DNA from: Pelagophyceae sp. CCMP2097
Lineage: Eukaryota; Sar; Pelagophyceae
NCBI GenBank assembly: GCA_026770575.1
Contig: MU657191.1
Coordinates: 57,545 to 97,589, forward strand
Direction: 5' to 3'
DNA length: 40,045 nt
The notes under the pieces were generated by a model, which saw nothing but the letters and a program-made list of their open reading frames with translations, was not told the origin of the DNA and did not search any database. Positions 8,654 through 20,700 of this stretch are shown here, piece by piece. Position numbers and translations under genes: made by a program. Position 1 is the stretch's first letter, and each line of letters starts with the position of its first letter.

Positions 8654-10105
8654 ATGGCGTCGAATACGGACCTCGAGGCGATGATCGTCGGGCTGCAGGC
8701 GCAGATCGACATGCTCAGCGCGGTCGACGCGCAGTTTGTCGACGACATGAACTCCTTCTGGCTCATCTTCGGCGGCATCCTCGTCTTCTGGATGCAGGCC
8801 GGCTTCGCCATGCTCGAGGTCGGCACGGTGCACAAGAAGAACACGAAGAACATCCTTGTCAAGAATTTCTTCGACGCGGCCATCGCCGCGTTGACGTGGT
8901 GGGCCACGGGCGACGCGCTCGCGCGCGGCGGCGGCGACGAGTTCGCGTCCACCGGCGACAACGGCCTCATCGACATCAACTCCTTCCTCTACATCGGAGC
9001 GACGGCCAAAAAGGGCCACGACGAGGCGGGGTGGTTCTTCGCGTACACTTTCGCGGGCGCGGCGGCGACCATCGTCTCCGGCGCCGTCGCCGAGCGGTGC
9101 TCCTTCACGGCCTACATCGCCTACGCCGTCGGCCTGTCCGGCTTCATCTACCCGCCCATTGTGCACATGATGTGGGGCACCGGCAAGTTCTCGGCGTGGC
9201 GCGATCGTCACAGCGGCGACGACGGCAGCCGCGGCTCGGGCCGCCTCGTGGGCGGCTGCGGCGTCATCGATTTCGCCGGCTCGGGCGTGGTGCACTTGAC
9301 GGGCGGCGTCGCCGCGCTCGTGGCCGCCGCGATCGTCGGCCCGCGCAAGGGCCGCTGGGAGCCGGGCTACGTCCTCCCGTACGGCAACCCCGTCTACCAG
9401 GCGCTCGGCATCTTTATCCTCTGGACTGGCTGGTACGGTTTCAACGCCGTCTCGACGCTGCAGATCACGGGCGGCTACGGCGCGGCCGCGTCGCACGTCG
9501 TGGTGACCACGACCATCGCCGCGGGCACGGCGTGCCTGAGCTGCACGGCCGTCGGCTACCTGAAGGACCACATCATCGATCCGTCAAAGGTGAACAACGG
9601 CATCCTCGCGGGCCTCGTCTCCATCACGGCGGGCTGCTCGACGTGCAACTACCTCGGCGCGTTCCTCATCGGAGGCATCTCGGGCCCGCTTTTCGTCGTC
9701 GGCAAGATTATCGTCAGGTTTTTCAAGATCGACGACGTCGTCGACGCCGTCCCCGTCCACATGTTTTGCGGCGCGTGGGGCGTCTTCTCGGCGGCGCTCT
9801 TCGCCACGCCGTACTACTACGGCATGGCCTACTACGCGGACCGCAAGTACGACTGCGCGGGCCTCTTCTACGGCGGCAACGGTGGGACCATGGTCGCCGC
9901 GCTCGGCTGCATCGGCACCATCTTCGGCTGGGTCGGCGGGACGATGGCCTTGCTTTTCGGCACGCTCAGACTCGCCGGCCTGACCCGCGTCTCCGAGGAG
10001 GTCGAGGACGCGGGCATGGACGACTCTAAGCACGGCGGCTGCATCCCCGAGGCCACCATGGACTTCGCCTCGGGCAACGCGGGCAAGGGCGGCCGCGACG
10101 TCTAA
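8654..10105 (+). CDS. AMT1: Ammonium transporter, AMT1-type, copy 2
   Basis: This 483-aa intronless paralogue of the gene at 4274 is in the same orientation. It keeps all family motifs: FWMQAGFAMLEVG, GAVAERCSF, DFAGSGVVH (pore histidine about H214) and VPVHMFCGAWG (second pore histidine about H369). The N-terminal helix is shorter than in copy 1, because a Gln/Arg-rich turn of about seven residues is missing. Residues around the second histidine also differ (MFCGAWG versus GICGMWG). The C-terminal regulatory-looking tail is nearly the same. A 213-bp block in the middle is identical at the nucleotide level to copy 1. The 3' end faces the ABC transporter gene, with 189 bp between the two stop codons, so transcripts probably converge. 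Confidence 0.96.
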   Translation: MASNTDLEAMIVGLQAQIDMLSAVDAQFVDDMNSFWLIFGGILVFWMQAGFAMLEVGTVHKKNTKNILVKNFFDAAIAALTWWATGDALARGGGDEFASTGDNGLIDINSFLYIGATAKKGHDEAGWFFAYTFAGAAATIVSGAVAERCSFTAYIAYAVGLSGFIYPPIVHMMWGTGKFSAWRDRHSGDDGSRGSGRLVGGCGVIDFAGSGVVHLTGGVAALVAAAIVGPRKGRWEPGYVLPYGNPVYQALGIFILWTGWYGFNAVSTLQITGGYGAAASHVVVTTTIAAGTACLSCTAVGYLKDHIIDPSKVNNGILAGLVSITAGCSTCNYLGAFLIGGISGPLFVVGKIIVRFFKIDDVVDAVPVHMFCGAWGVFSAALFATPYYYGMAYYADRKYDCAGLFYGGNGGTMVAALGCIGTIFGWVGGTMALLFGTLRLAGLTRVSEEVEDAGMDDSKHGGCIPEATMDFASGNAGKGGRDV

Positions 10106-10294
10106 GACGCGTCCGACCTTACGCCTTGCCCGACCTTGGGACGCCTCCTCCGTTGTACATAAATTCCCCACCTTTGTATATGAAGTCGACGCCGGTGTCT
10201 GTTGCGGCCTGTACACTCCAACCGCGAATGAGACTCGGTCAGATGAAATCTCTGAGATTGTTATAATGGTTTATTGCAGGCGGCTGGGCCTATT

Positions 10295-13200
10295 TCACGA
10301 GGCCGGGCCCGTTTTGCCGTCCTGGCCCTCGGCGGGCCGGTCGTCGTGCATGACGAGAGCGTGGTAGAGGCCTTTGACTTTGATGAGGTCATCATGCGTG
10401 CCCTGCTCCGCGACGACGCCGCCGCGCGCCAAGACGGCGATCTTGTCGGCGTGGCGCACGGTAGAGAGGCGGTGCGCGATGACGAGCGTCGTACACTTGA
10501 TCTGCGAGATAAGCGCGTCGATGGCGGCCTGGACCACGCGCTCCGACTGCGCGTCGAGGGCCGACGTGGCCTCGTCGAGGATGAGCACGCGCGGCCGGCG
10601 CACGAGCGCGCGCGCGATGGCCACGCGCTGCTTTTGGCCGCCTGAGAGTTGGATGCCGCGCTCGCCGACTTGCGTGTCGTAGCCGTCGGCCAGGTCGCCG
10701 ACAAAGTCGTGGGCGTTGGCGAGGCGCGCCGCCTCCTCGACGTCGGCTCTTGAGGCATTCGGCGCCCCGTAGCGGATGTTGTCGGCGATGCTCCGGGTGA
10801 AGAGCACGGGCTCCTGGCTGACGAGGCCGCATTGGGCCCGGAGCCGCTTTACGGCCAAGTCGCGGACGTCGACGCCGCCGACCTTGACGCTGCCGCCCGT
10901 GACGTCGTAGTAGCGGAGGAGCAGCGCCACCGCCGTCGACTTGCCGCAGCCGCTCTCGCCGACGAGCGCCACCGTCGACCCGGCGGCGATCCGGAGGTTC
11001 AGCGAAGAGTAGACGGTGCGGTCCGGCCGGCTCGGGTACGCAAACGCGACGGCGCAGAACTCGACGGTCGCCGGCCCCGCCGCCGCCTCGTCTGCGGCGG
11101 CCTCTTCCGAAGATTCGTCGGCGAGTGCGTCGAGGGGCGAGACCAGCGTGATGAGTTCGTGGATGCGCTTCGCCGCCTCCAGGGCCTCGGCCTTGTCGAC
11201 CGCGTCGTTGGAGACGGCGCCGAGGCCAAAGGCGAGGAAGATGATGACGAGGAGGACCTTCATGAGGTCGGCAAAGGAGACCCAGCCTTTTCGGAAGAAG
11301 ACGCCCCCGATGTAGTACTGGAACGCGGCGCCGAACATGACCACAGCGGCGGCGGTGCCAGACCCGAGGCCCTGCGCGAATCCTTTCCGCACGGCCTGCC
11401 TCTCGGGCAACTCGAGGAAATTGTCAAACTTCTTCGACACAAGTTGCTCGACGCCCAAAGCGCGTACCGTGCGCACGTGCAAAACGGCTTCCGAGGCGAC
11501 GCCGCCGGCGCGCCGCAGCGACTCGTTGGCGGCCTCTGCGACCTTTTGCACGTACGTCGCCGTCAGCGCGATGGGGAGGACGATGAGGGGGATGATCGTC
11601 AGCGTGACGAGAGTGAGCTCCCACGACGCCATGAACGAAATCGTCAGCCCGCCGACGACGATGACGCCCATGCCCACGGATGTCGCCAGCCGCTGCCCGA
11701 CGAGCGCGCGCACCGTGGCGCAGTCCTGCGAAAGGCGCGCCGCCAGAGCGCCGGCGCCGCGGCCGCCGTCGTCGTGCCAGCCGACGGGTTGCCGCAGCAT
11801 GGCCTCGAACGTCTCCGTCCTCACGCGCTCGACGACGCGCTCGCAGACTTTGGACAAGCCGTAGCCCTTTGCCACCTCGGCAATCGCCGCCGCGGCGCCC
11901 ATGGCCACAAAGATTAAAGCCCAGAACTGCGACTCCTTGCGCATGGCGCGCGTCGACGTGTTGTAAAACGCCACGATGAACTCGGCCATCAGAAAGCCCA
12001 GCAGCGGCTGCGTCAGCCCGCCAACGGCCGCTCCGAATACTCCAAGCGCCACCCACGGCCGGTCTTGGCGAGCGTGGCTCCAGAGCCACGCGATGATGAC
12101 CTTGTTCGCCGTCTCCGGCTTGGCAGCGACCGAGTTCGACGGGACGACGACCGCGGCCAGCGGCGGCGAGGCCTTCGCGTCCGCCGGCGCGTCGTCGTCG
12201 TCGTCGTCGGCGAGGACGGCCACGGCCACGTCGGCCTCGCGCCGCGGCGCGTCGCGCGCGGCCTCACCCGCCGACTGGAGCTGGGCCTCGACGAGGGCGT
12301 AGTAGCGCGCGCCGCGGGCCATGAGGTCGTCGTGCGAGCCCTCTTCGACGACGGCGCCGCCGGAGAAGACGCAAATCTTGTCGGCGCGCCGGATCGTCGA
12401 CAGGCGGTGCGCGATGATGAGCGTCGTCCGCCTCTGCGTCTCCAGGACCTGGTCTAAAGCGGCCTGCACCACCTTTTCCGACTTGGAGTCCAGCGCCGAC
12501 GTGGCCTCGTCGAGGATCAAAGCGCGCGGCTCGCGGATCAGCGCGCGCGCGATGGCCACCTACAGCCGCGCGTCGACGGCCGAGCGAGCAGGGCCCACCC
12601 TCTGGCGGCGGCGCGGCGGCCCTCGCGGGCCTCTCCACTGAAGCGGTACGCACGCGTTGCTTCTGGCCGCCGGAGAGTTGGATGCCGCTGTCTCCGACTT
12701 GCGTGTCGAAGCCGTCTGGAAATGACTTCACAAAGTCGAAGGCGTTTGCCATCCTCGCCGCCTTTTCGATCTTCACGTCGTCTTCAGCGGAGAGCGTTTG
12801 GTCCGCGCCCGCCCTCGAAAGGCCGTAGCCGATGTTCTCGCGGATGGTGCCCGTGAACAGCACGGGCTCTTGGCTCACGAGGCCAATCTTCGAACGCAGG
12901 TCGACGAGGTCCATCGACCGCACGTCTCGGCCGCCGAAGCGCACGCTGCCGCCCTGGACGTCGTAGAACCGGAGGAGGAGCGCCACGGCCGTGGATTTGC
13001 CGCAACCAGACTGGCCGACGAGGGCCACCGTCTGGCCCGCCTCGACGCGCAGAGTCAAAGCATCGTAGACGGGGCGGTCCGGCCGGCTCGGGTACGCAAA
13101 CGCGACGGCGTCGAACTCGATGGCGCCGTCCGACTCTGCCGCCGGCTCGGCGCCGCCAGCGGCGGCCATTTTGTTGGCGCAGTCGGCCTCGTGCGCCGCC

Positions 13201-14369
13201 GCGTCCTTCCTCGCCCGGTCGATGACTTCAAAGACGCGTCGACCCTCGCGCTGCGCGAGCTGGAACGCGGCGAGGCCCGGCAAAGCCTGCAAGAGCGCCA
13301 AGCCGCCAAACAAGACACAAAGGAACGACGTCATGATCTCGCCGCCCGTGACGCACTTTTCGCGATCCGGCGCCTTCACATCGTCCCCAACGATACGGTA
13401 GTTGCAGCTCTCGTGCAGCTTCATGTCGCGCCGGATCAAGTACGACCCGTACCACAGGCCGAGCGCCCACGTGCCGTAGAGCACCATGGCCACGGCGCCG
13501 CCGTTGATGCCGTTGGCCACCGCCAGATCAATCGACCGCTCCGCCGCGTCCTTGGCGCGCGTGGCAAATTCGGTGTGCACGCGCCGCTCCGCGCCAAACG
13601 CGGCGACAGTCCTTACGTTTGTTAACGCCTCGAGCGCCACGGACGCCGCGGCCGTCGAGGCGTCCGTTGAAGCGTCAAAGGCGCGCTTCTGCCGATTCGT
13701 CGCCACCGTGAGGAGCCCGATGATGAAGGGCAGCGCGCCGATGCTGACTAAAGTGAGCGACCAGGCGTAGTACAAAGAGACGCAGATGCCGAGCAGAAAG
13801 GCTACGACGCCTTGAAGGCCCGTCGCCAGTTTCTCGCCGAGGCCGTCCTGGATGGCCAGCGTCGCCTCCAGCACGCTCGCCGCCACCGCGCCCTGATTCT
13901 CCGAGTCGAACCAGGAGATTGGGAGTCTCATCAGGGCGTCAAAATACTTTTCCCGGATGCGCCGAGCTTGCGCCGCCGCGACGCGCGTGACGCAGACGGT
14001 CTGCGCCGTCACGGTAAAGAACTGCTGCACGGCGACGATGGCGTACAGCGAGGCGAAGAAGTGGACGAGCTTGACTGCTTCGCCGACGTCTGCGCCGTTG
14101 AACGAGTCCAGCAATCGGCCAAAGATGATGAGCTGCGCCGGCTGGTTAGCCCCGGAGATGACGACGGCCACGGCGGCCACGCAGAGCGTTCCGTAGTCGC
14201 GCGCGTCCGCGTATCGCAGCAGCTCCACGGGCGGGCGGCGCTTCGCCGCCGCCGAAGAAGCCTCTTCGGCAGCCGCCGAGCCCTTGGCCCCCTTGCGCCC
14301 GGCATCGCCGGCCTCGCAGTCCGGCACCTCGTCGCACACTTGCATATTAACCGGCGTGGTCCACCTCAC
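10295..14369 (-). CDS. Full-length ABCB/MDR-type ABC exporter
   Basis: Two exons, 14369-12654 and 12559-10295, joined across a 94-bp GTGCGT...TAG intron, give 1326 aa, the usual size of a P-glycoprotein-type full transporter (TMD-NBD-TMD-NBD). The first nucleotide-binding domain has Walker A GQSGCGKST (about 452-460), signature LSGGQKQR (565-572) and Walker B ALILDEATSAL (about 585). The second has GESGCGKST (about 1106), LSGGQKQR and VLILDEATSAL. Both contain the SQEPVLF Q-loop and an IAHRLST H-loop, so both sites look catalytically complete. The intron falls immediately after the first signature motif. A linker of about 60 residues with a run of aspartates separates the halves. The likely role is ATP-driven export of hydrophobic substrates; the substrate cannot be told. 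A start at the second Met (14345) is also possible. Confidence 0.95.
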
Positions 14370-15143
14370 TTCGAACTCACGCAGTCGGTGACGATCGTGA
14401 TTCCACCTCGGGTTCTCAGGAATATGATCCGACTTCGAACAGCTGCGTCAGTTGACGTTTCGTTAATTTTCCAAAATTTAATCGTGATAACTTCAAGTGA
14501 TGACTCATAGCTTCCATGGATATATCCAGACGCGGAGGCCGCGCCTCTGGCGGCCTTCGAGGGCAGCGCCTGCCTCGTACCGGTCGGATGGTCAAGAGGG
14601 GGAGCTTTACTGAGAGCAAAGACAGCACATGGGGGGACCGCCTGCACGTGAAGAGGGGTGACCGCCTTTAAGCGGGATAACTTCAAGGGAGGACTCAGAG
14701 CGTCCATGGAGATAGCCAGACGCGGAGGCCGCGCCTCTGGCGGCCTTCGAGGGCAGCGCCTGCCTCGTACCGGTCGGATGGTCAAGAGGGGGAGCTTTAC
14801 TGAGAGCAAAGACAGCACATGGGGGGACCGCCTGCACGTGAAGAGGGGTGACCGCCGCGAAGAAGAGCGAAGAAGATGTAGCACGCGGGACGCCGGAGGG
14901 GATTGCGGAGGTCGGAGGGGATCGTGGAGGTGCGTGCGTGGCGGACGGGCGGCTCGGCGGGGCGGATGGCGGTTAGATGGTGATGGTGAGCACTCCTGTG
15001 AAGAAGGCCCCTTGGAGGAGGAAGCACTTGAAAAAGTCCTCAATCTCGACGTGGTCGAAGCCGCCGCAAAAGGAGAACTTTGGCTTCGTTGACGTCTGCC
15101 GCTCCTGAGTCGAAATCGTCGGGGGCCGGCAACACACGCCCCT
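14370..15143. other. Intergenic region dominated by a tandem duplication
   Basis: This lies between the start of the ABC transporter and the stop of the next minus-strand gene. More than half of it is the 190-bp duplication listed separately. Long frames on both strands here have biased composition and no domain, so I call no gene. Confidence 0.55.
14486..14856. repeat. 190-bp tandem duplication (two copies)
   Basis: Copy 1 starts at 14486 and copy 2 at 14676, with a period of 190 bp. Positions 14526-14666 and 14716-14856 (141 bp) read identical, while the first ~40 bp of each unit have diverged. The sharp contrast suggests a recent duplication or conversion of the right part. No coding role is clear. 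Confidence 0.85.
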
Positions 15144-17530
15144 CTAACGGAAAGCGCGACGGACCTTGATCTTGATGACGAGGTCAATGGCCGACGTGAG
15201 CCAGTCGTCGAGCTGGCCGAGCTGCTTCTTCTGCCACTTGAGCTCGCCAGCCTAGACCGCGCCTCCGAAGGGCGTGCCGCCGAGGCGCGAAAAGAGTGGC
15301 CACGTACCCGCGCGCCGCGCATCATGTTGCGCACGCGGCACTTCATCATGGACTTGAGGCGCTTCCGCGGCATCTTGGCGAGGCTGTCCGCCAGCGCGAG
15401 GCCTAGCGCCGCGCCGTCCGGCGGCGCCCCCGAGCCGGCTGCGTGGCACAAGCGACTCACCACCCGGCTCGTGCTTGAGTTTGGAGACGAAGCCGGCGCG
15501 GCAGCGCGCAAAGTCCTGGAAGTCGCGCTCGACGGCGAGGCAGACGATTGAGCCGTCGTCGATTTTGATCTTGGAGTCGACGCGGAAGAGGCCCGTGGCG
15601 ACGTTAAACGACCCCACCTCAGCGTCCAAGTCCTCGGCGGCGATGCGCTGCAGCGCGTCAAAGACCGCCTTGCGCAGGTCCGCCTCGGACCGCTCCGCCA
15701 GCTCGGGCAGCGGCGCCGACTCGTCGACGAGCAGGTCGTCGTAGACGACAGCCGCCTCGTCGACGGCGTCGAGAGCGCGCAGTGCCACTTGGGGCGAGGC
15801 GAGCGTGTATACGGCGGCCAGAAAAGCGTCTGCGTCTGCGCGCGAGGCAAAATCGCGCGGGGCGAATTCGTCGGTCCCGTAATCGTGCTCCTTCATCAGT
15901 TGGAGCACCGCCTCGCGCTCGTCCGTGCTCAGGCGGCCGTCCTCGACGAGGTTGCGCGCCGCCACCGCGACGGACTTGTCCGCCTTGGCCGCCGCCTTGA
16001 GCTTGCCCAAAGCGTACGCCCAGCCGTCGAGGTCCTCGTCCGCGTCGTCGTCCTTGTCAAAGCCTAAACCGCGAGTCGCGCGCGCCGCCGAGAAATGCCG
16101 CCGAGGCGGGAGCGCTCGTGCTCTGACCGGACGGGGGCCCACGACGATAGCCCCCGGCCACGGCGCGTCGACGGACCTGCGGACGAGCGGCGGACGTCCG
16201 AGCGGCGCTTGTAGGCCTTGGACCACGCGGGCATCGCCTACGTCCGCGGACGCGTCGGCGTCCGGCATGTTCCGGCGAGACGGCAGGGCCGGCGCACCGC
16301 CTCCGTCTCTTCTTCTTCCTCGTCGTCGTCGCTATCCTCCTCCTCCTCGTCGTCCGGGGCCACGACCTCCTCCTGGTCCGCGCTGGGCTCGGCGGCCTCG
16401 GCGGCGGGCTCCTCGTCCTCCTTGAAGTGGCTCGACAGGCACGACTCCATGACGCGCTCGGAGTGCGTGCGCTGCACAGGCCGCTTGAGCAGGCCGCCCG
16501 GCGCGCCGGGCTTGGGCAGAAAGTGGAAGACGTCGGTGGCGCTGCTCTCATTGCGGAACGCGCCGTACTGGTCGTTGCGCACGACGGGCGTCATCGTCCA
16601 GCCCGAGCGGAACGACTGGAAGCGCTTCGGCGACGAGTCCTTCTCGATGACGCCCGCGTTCTCGTAGACGACCTCCTCCTCGCGGTGGCCCTTGGACTTG
16701 TCCCAGTTCGGCTTGTCCCAAACCTCGCGCGGCTCGCGCGTGCCAGGCTTCTGCCGCGCCGGCTTGACGATCAGCTCGGCGGCCGGCTCCACAAAGGTGA
16801 CAGCGGGCGGCGGCGAAGCGACGGGCTCCGGGGCGGCGTAGACGGGCTCCGGCGCGGCGACGGGCTCCGGCTCCTCCTCCGGCTCCTCCTCCGGCTCCTC
16901 CTCCAACTCGTCCTCCTCCGCAGCAGCGGCCGGCTCCTACCGTCACGTCGCCTGAGACCGGTCCCCGGAGAGGCTCACGCCAGGCGCGCGGGAGTCGCCC
17001 GCGGGAGTCGCGCGCGGGAGCGGTCTCTCAGTCAAGCAGGCACGGTTCCTCACCGGAGCGGCGACGGCGAGGTTCGTCTGGCTGATGGTCGCCGCCCGCT
17101 TGACGGTGACGCACGGCGACATGACCGCCGCGGCCTTGAGCTCCGCCGCGGCCTTGAGCTCCGCGGCGGCCGACGACCGCCGCGCCACCTCGGAAATCGT
17201 CGGCGTCGCGGGTGAGGACGCCTTCTCCTCGGTCACCGGCGAGCACGGCGTGGCGGGCGGCGCGACAATCTTGTAGCGGTTCACCGAGGGGCGCGGCGCG
17301 TAGGCGGCCGCCGCCGCGGGGGCCGGGGAGACCGGTGACTCGACGTTCTCCCCCTCGGGGGCGGCGCCCGCGCCGGCCGACTTGCGCTTGATCGGCGCGT
17401 CTTTGAGGTTGAGGCTGGTCAAGGAGCGGTGCGCCTCGGAGAGCAGGCCCTGGCAGTGCGCGAGCTGCTGCTGCATGTCCGTGTTCGACATGACGCGCAG
17501 CCGCGGCCGGCTCTCGTTGGGGTTCACCAT
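15144..17530 (-). CDS. Unrecognised acidic multi-exon protein
   Basis: Proposed exons are 17530-17054, 16936-16298, 16237-16177, 16063-15461, 15402-15308 and 15251-15144, totalling 660 aa. Introns of 117, 60, 113, 58 and 56 bp are all GT-AG, and every join keeps frame. The N-terminal ~160 residues are Ser/Pro/Ala-rich with a doubled AELKA unit. Next comes a low-complexity Glu/Pro block, a conserved-looking segment (KRFQSFRSGWTMTP, DVFHFLPKPG), a second Asp/Glu run, and a helical C-terminal half ending in a Lys/Trp-rich segment (GELKWQKKQLGQLDDW). I recognise no known domain. The charged and disordered composition suggests a scaffold, nuclear or cytoskeletal protein, but this is only an impression. 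It shares a 239-bp divergent upstream region with SIN3. Confidence 0.65.
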
Positions 17531-17769
17531 GCTCCGTCGACCCGAAAGCAAACGGCGGCAGAAATTCCAAACTGCCGACCGTTCGAAGTCCCGTTCACCT
17601 TTTCTGAATTTTCGTGAAAAAGTTTAAAACAAAACTTTGAAAAGTGCTGGACGGGTTGTAAAGAAGTGCGCGCCTCAAGAGGTGTGCGTCGAGGGCTGGG
17701 CAGGAGCCAATCGCAGCACCACACGCGCGCTCCGAGAGCGCCGAGCCGTCCAATCCGCCGGGCCGCCGC
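17531..17769. promoter_or_regulatory. Shared divergent upstream region (acidic protein / SIN3)
   Basis: Only 239 bp separate the two opposite start codons, so the core promoters and 5' leaders of both genes must lie here. A TTTTCGTGAAAAAGTTTAAAA stretch near 17610 is the only AT-rich patch. No standard TATA box was recognised. Confidence 0.5.
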
Positions 17770-20700
17770 ATGGCGTCGAACCGTGTGAGCATCCGAGAAC
17801 TGAAGGTGCGTATAGATTTTCCGGTATCCGCTCCGGTTGCGGCTTTGCAGCCAGGCATGCTCCGCAGGTCGAGGATGCGCTGCTCTACCTCGACCAGGTC
17901 AAGGCCGAGTTCGGTGCGTCCGGCCTGCGCCGCCCACAAAAAGTCCACGGGCTGTGCCACCTAGATATGTTTCCCGATTGGGGTGAGGGACTATACCTTT
18001 GCGCCGGCAACGAGGCTCTTCGTCGAGACGGCGGACGATTCCTACCTATCGCGCGAGGGGGCTGCGGGGCTGAAAATCCATGGCCCGGGATGGATCCGTG
18101 CGCAACCGACGTGGGTGGTGGCGCCCCCACGGATCAAATCTTGCTCATTTGAAACTGACGCAGCGTCGATGAACGCAGGCGACCAGCCGGAGATCTACAA
18201 CGAGTTCCTCGAGATCATGAAGAGCTTCAAGTCGCAGGAGTCCGGCCCGGCGTCTGTGGATACCGCCGACCCGCGCTTGTCCGAGCAACGTTCCACATTC
18301 TTGCTTACTGCAGTCGGAACATGTACTTTCCGAGACGAGATATGCGATGCGCGGGCCGGCTTCGAATGCAGTATCCCTGCGCGGACTCGGCGACCGGGAC
18401 TGTGTCGATGATGGTGCATAGGATCGACACGCCGGGCGTCATCGGGCGCGTCTCCACGCTCTTTGAAGGCTACGGCAAGCTCATATACGGTGCGGCCCGC
18501 GCGCCCCCGCCATTCCCCCGTGACCTCCGCGACGTCCCCCCCGCCGCGAGAGAAGCATGCTGCCGGCGGGCTTTTTGAAAAGCGGCGCGGGTCGTCCCAC
18601 GTCTCTTTTTCTCGATTCCGGCGGCGCGGCACCGTGATTTTGCATAATCTAGGTTTCAACACGTGCGGGCGCGGCGTCGATGGACTTTGCTTTTGGAGAG
18701 GGCGGCGCGGGCGCTTCCTTTGGGGAGCGGCGTGCGATGCGATGCGAGAAGCCACCAACGCGCTATTTTGACGTGGATCGACATGGCCGTTTCTAACGCG
18801 TTTGCCTTTCAGCATTTTGCCGGACCAAGGAGGCGCCGGACTGCGACTCGCGCAGGTTCTTGCCCGAAGGCTACAAGATTGACGTGCCCATGGAGCTGCG
18901 TGAGTTTCCTGATTTCAGACGCGCTTGTTGTTCCCGTGCCTATTGAGGCACTTTTCTGCGCGAAGCCGCGCGCTCCTCAAAGCCGCCCCCTCTAACGCCG
19001 ATGTCCGCAGGCGAGCAGCTCCGCGGCGAACAGTACGCGCAGATTCGTGGGACGGAGACGAAGACGGCGCCGCGGCGCGGCGACGTCAAGGTCCGTTGCA
19101 TCTTAAGGCGGTGCCTTCTTCGAATACGCCTCCCATAGGCCAAGGTCGCCGCGGGGGTGGAGCAGGGCCCGGACCCGGCCGTGGTGATCTATCCCCGCGT
19201 CTTGTTATGCCGTGGCGTCCCTCTGTGAAAGCCGACAAGGCCCCTGTGAACGTTCAACGCACAGCCGGCCGAGTTCGACAACGCCATCGCATACGTCACC
19301 GCGATCAAGAAGCGGTTCGCGCACCAACCGGAGACGTACAAGGCGCGTCTTTGCGGCCGCGCGACGCTGGCGCAAGCACCATGGAGAGTCACCGCGGGGA
19401 GGCTCTCTCCCGTGCGGGGTTTCGCGCCCGACGCGCTTGCTAGGCGTTCCTCGAGGTGCTGCACACGTACCAGCGCGAGCAGAAGGGCATCACGGCTGTC
19501 CTGCGACGCGTCGCCGAGCTCTTCCGCGAGTCGCCGCGCCCCCTTTCCGAAAACGCGAAAGTCGTGACGCGAGGCGGGAGCGGCATCGTAGAGGGTCGGT
19601 GCACGCCGAGGGAATTGCGGCCGTCGTGCGCGGCAGCCGCGTGGTTCCAGACGTCGTGCGCGGCAACGGCGTGGTTCCGGACGTGGCCGCATCTAGGCGA
19701 CCACGCGGACCTTTTGCGCGAATTTACGTATTTTTTGCCCGACGCGGCCATCGAACCGGCGCAGCGCATGTTCCTCCACCGCGCCGCCGAGGATGCAGAG
19801 GGCCGCCAGCGCGCCGCCCGCCTCGACGCGGCGGCGGCCGCGCGCGCCGCAAGGCCGCCGCCCGACGCTTCCGCAAAGCTCCTTGGGCCGCAGCGCCGCG
19901 GCGCGCGGCGCCGCGTGCCGCAGCAGACGCTCACCGGCGGCCGCGACGACTTTGGCTCGGAGGACTACGCGCGGTGCGCCTCTTTCTTGCGCGCCAGGGC
20001 CGCCCAAAGGCCGGGCCCGCCGTGCGCCGTGTTGCGGCGCCCTCAAGAGGCTGCCCTTAGGCCGTACACCACGTCGCGCGCGGACCGCGCTGCGGAGCGC
20101 GCGCCGTCTTCGTCCGACGCGCGGTCGTCGTCGAACGACCGCGTTGATCGCGCGGAGCGCGCGTCGCCGTACGAGCCGCTGCCCGGGTCGCTGCAGGCGC
20201 TGCGCGGCGCCGCGCGCGCCGCGCGGTGCGCCGTGCGCGCCGACTATCAGCGCCGCCGCCGCGACACGGACGGCGACGACGGCCGCCTGTGAGCGACGCC
20301 TTGAATGTCGCGGGGCCTTTGGCCGTGGGGGCCTTTGGCGCACCGCGGAAAACGTAGGCCGCGGAGCGTCTACGCCGACGAGCTGCGCGTGCTGGCTCGG
20401 CTCCGGACTGCGCTGACGGGTTCGGCTTCGGGGCCGCGGCTCCTCGGGTCTTCGTATAGCGGCGCGGCGGACGAGTATGGCACGCGGGCGCCTCGGCCCG
20501 TCACCGCCGCCGACGCCGTCGGCGCGAACCGCAAGCGTGCGCGCGCCGCGGGCGACGACGCCGCCGCGTCGTCGGACGACGACGAGTTCGTCGAGGACGC
20601 GCGGGCCACGCGGCAGCTGGCGCAGCGGCACGCGGCGCGGCGGCGGCGGCGCGTGTTCAACGAGGCCGACGCCTACGACTGCGCCACGGGCCGCGAGGAC

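Noticed and set aside
14658..15092. 144-codon plus-strand frame over the tandem duplication
   Set aside because: Arg/Gly-rich with no domain. It arises from the duplicated GC-rich sequence and has no support as a gene.
17637..18152. A 171-codon frame over the SIN3 start
   Set aside because: It includes the true VEDALLYLDQVK exon but reads through the flanking introns. Starting at 17770 and splicing gives the expected PAH1 sequence.
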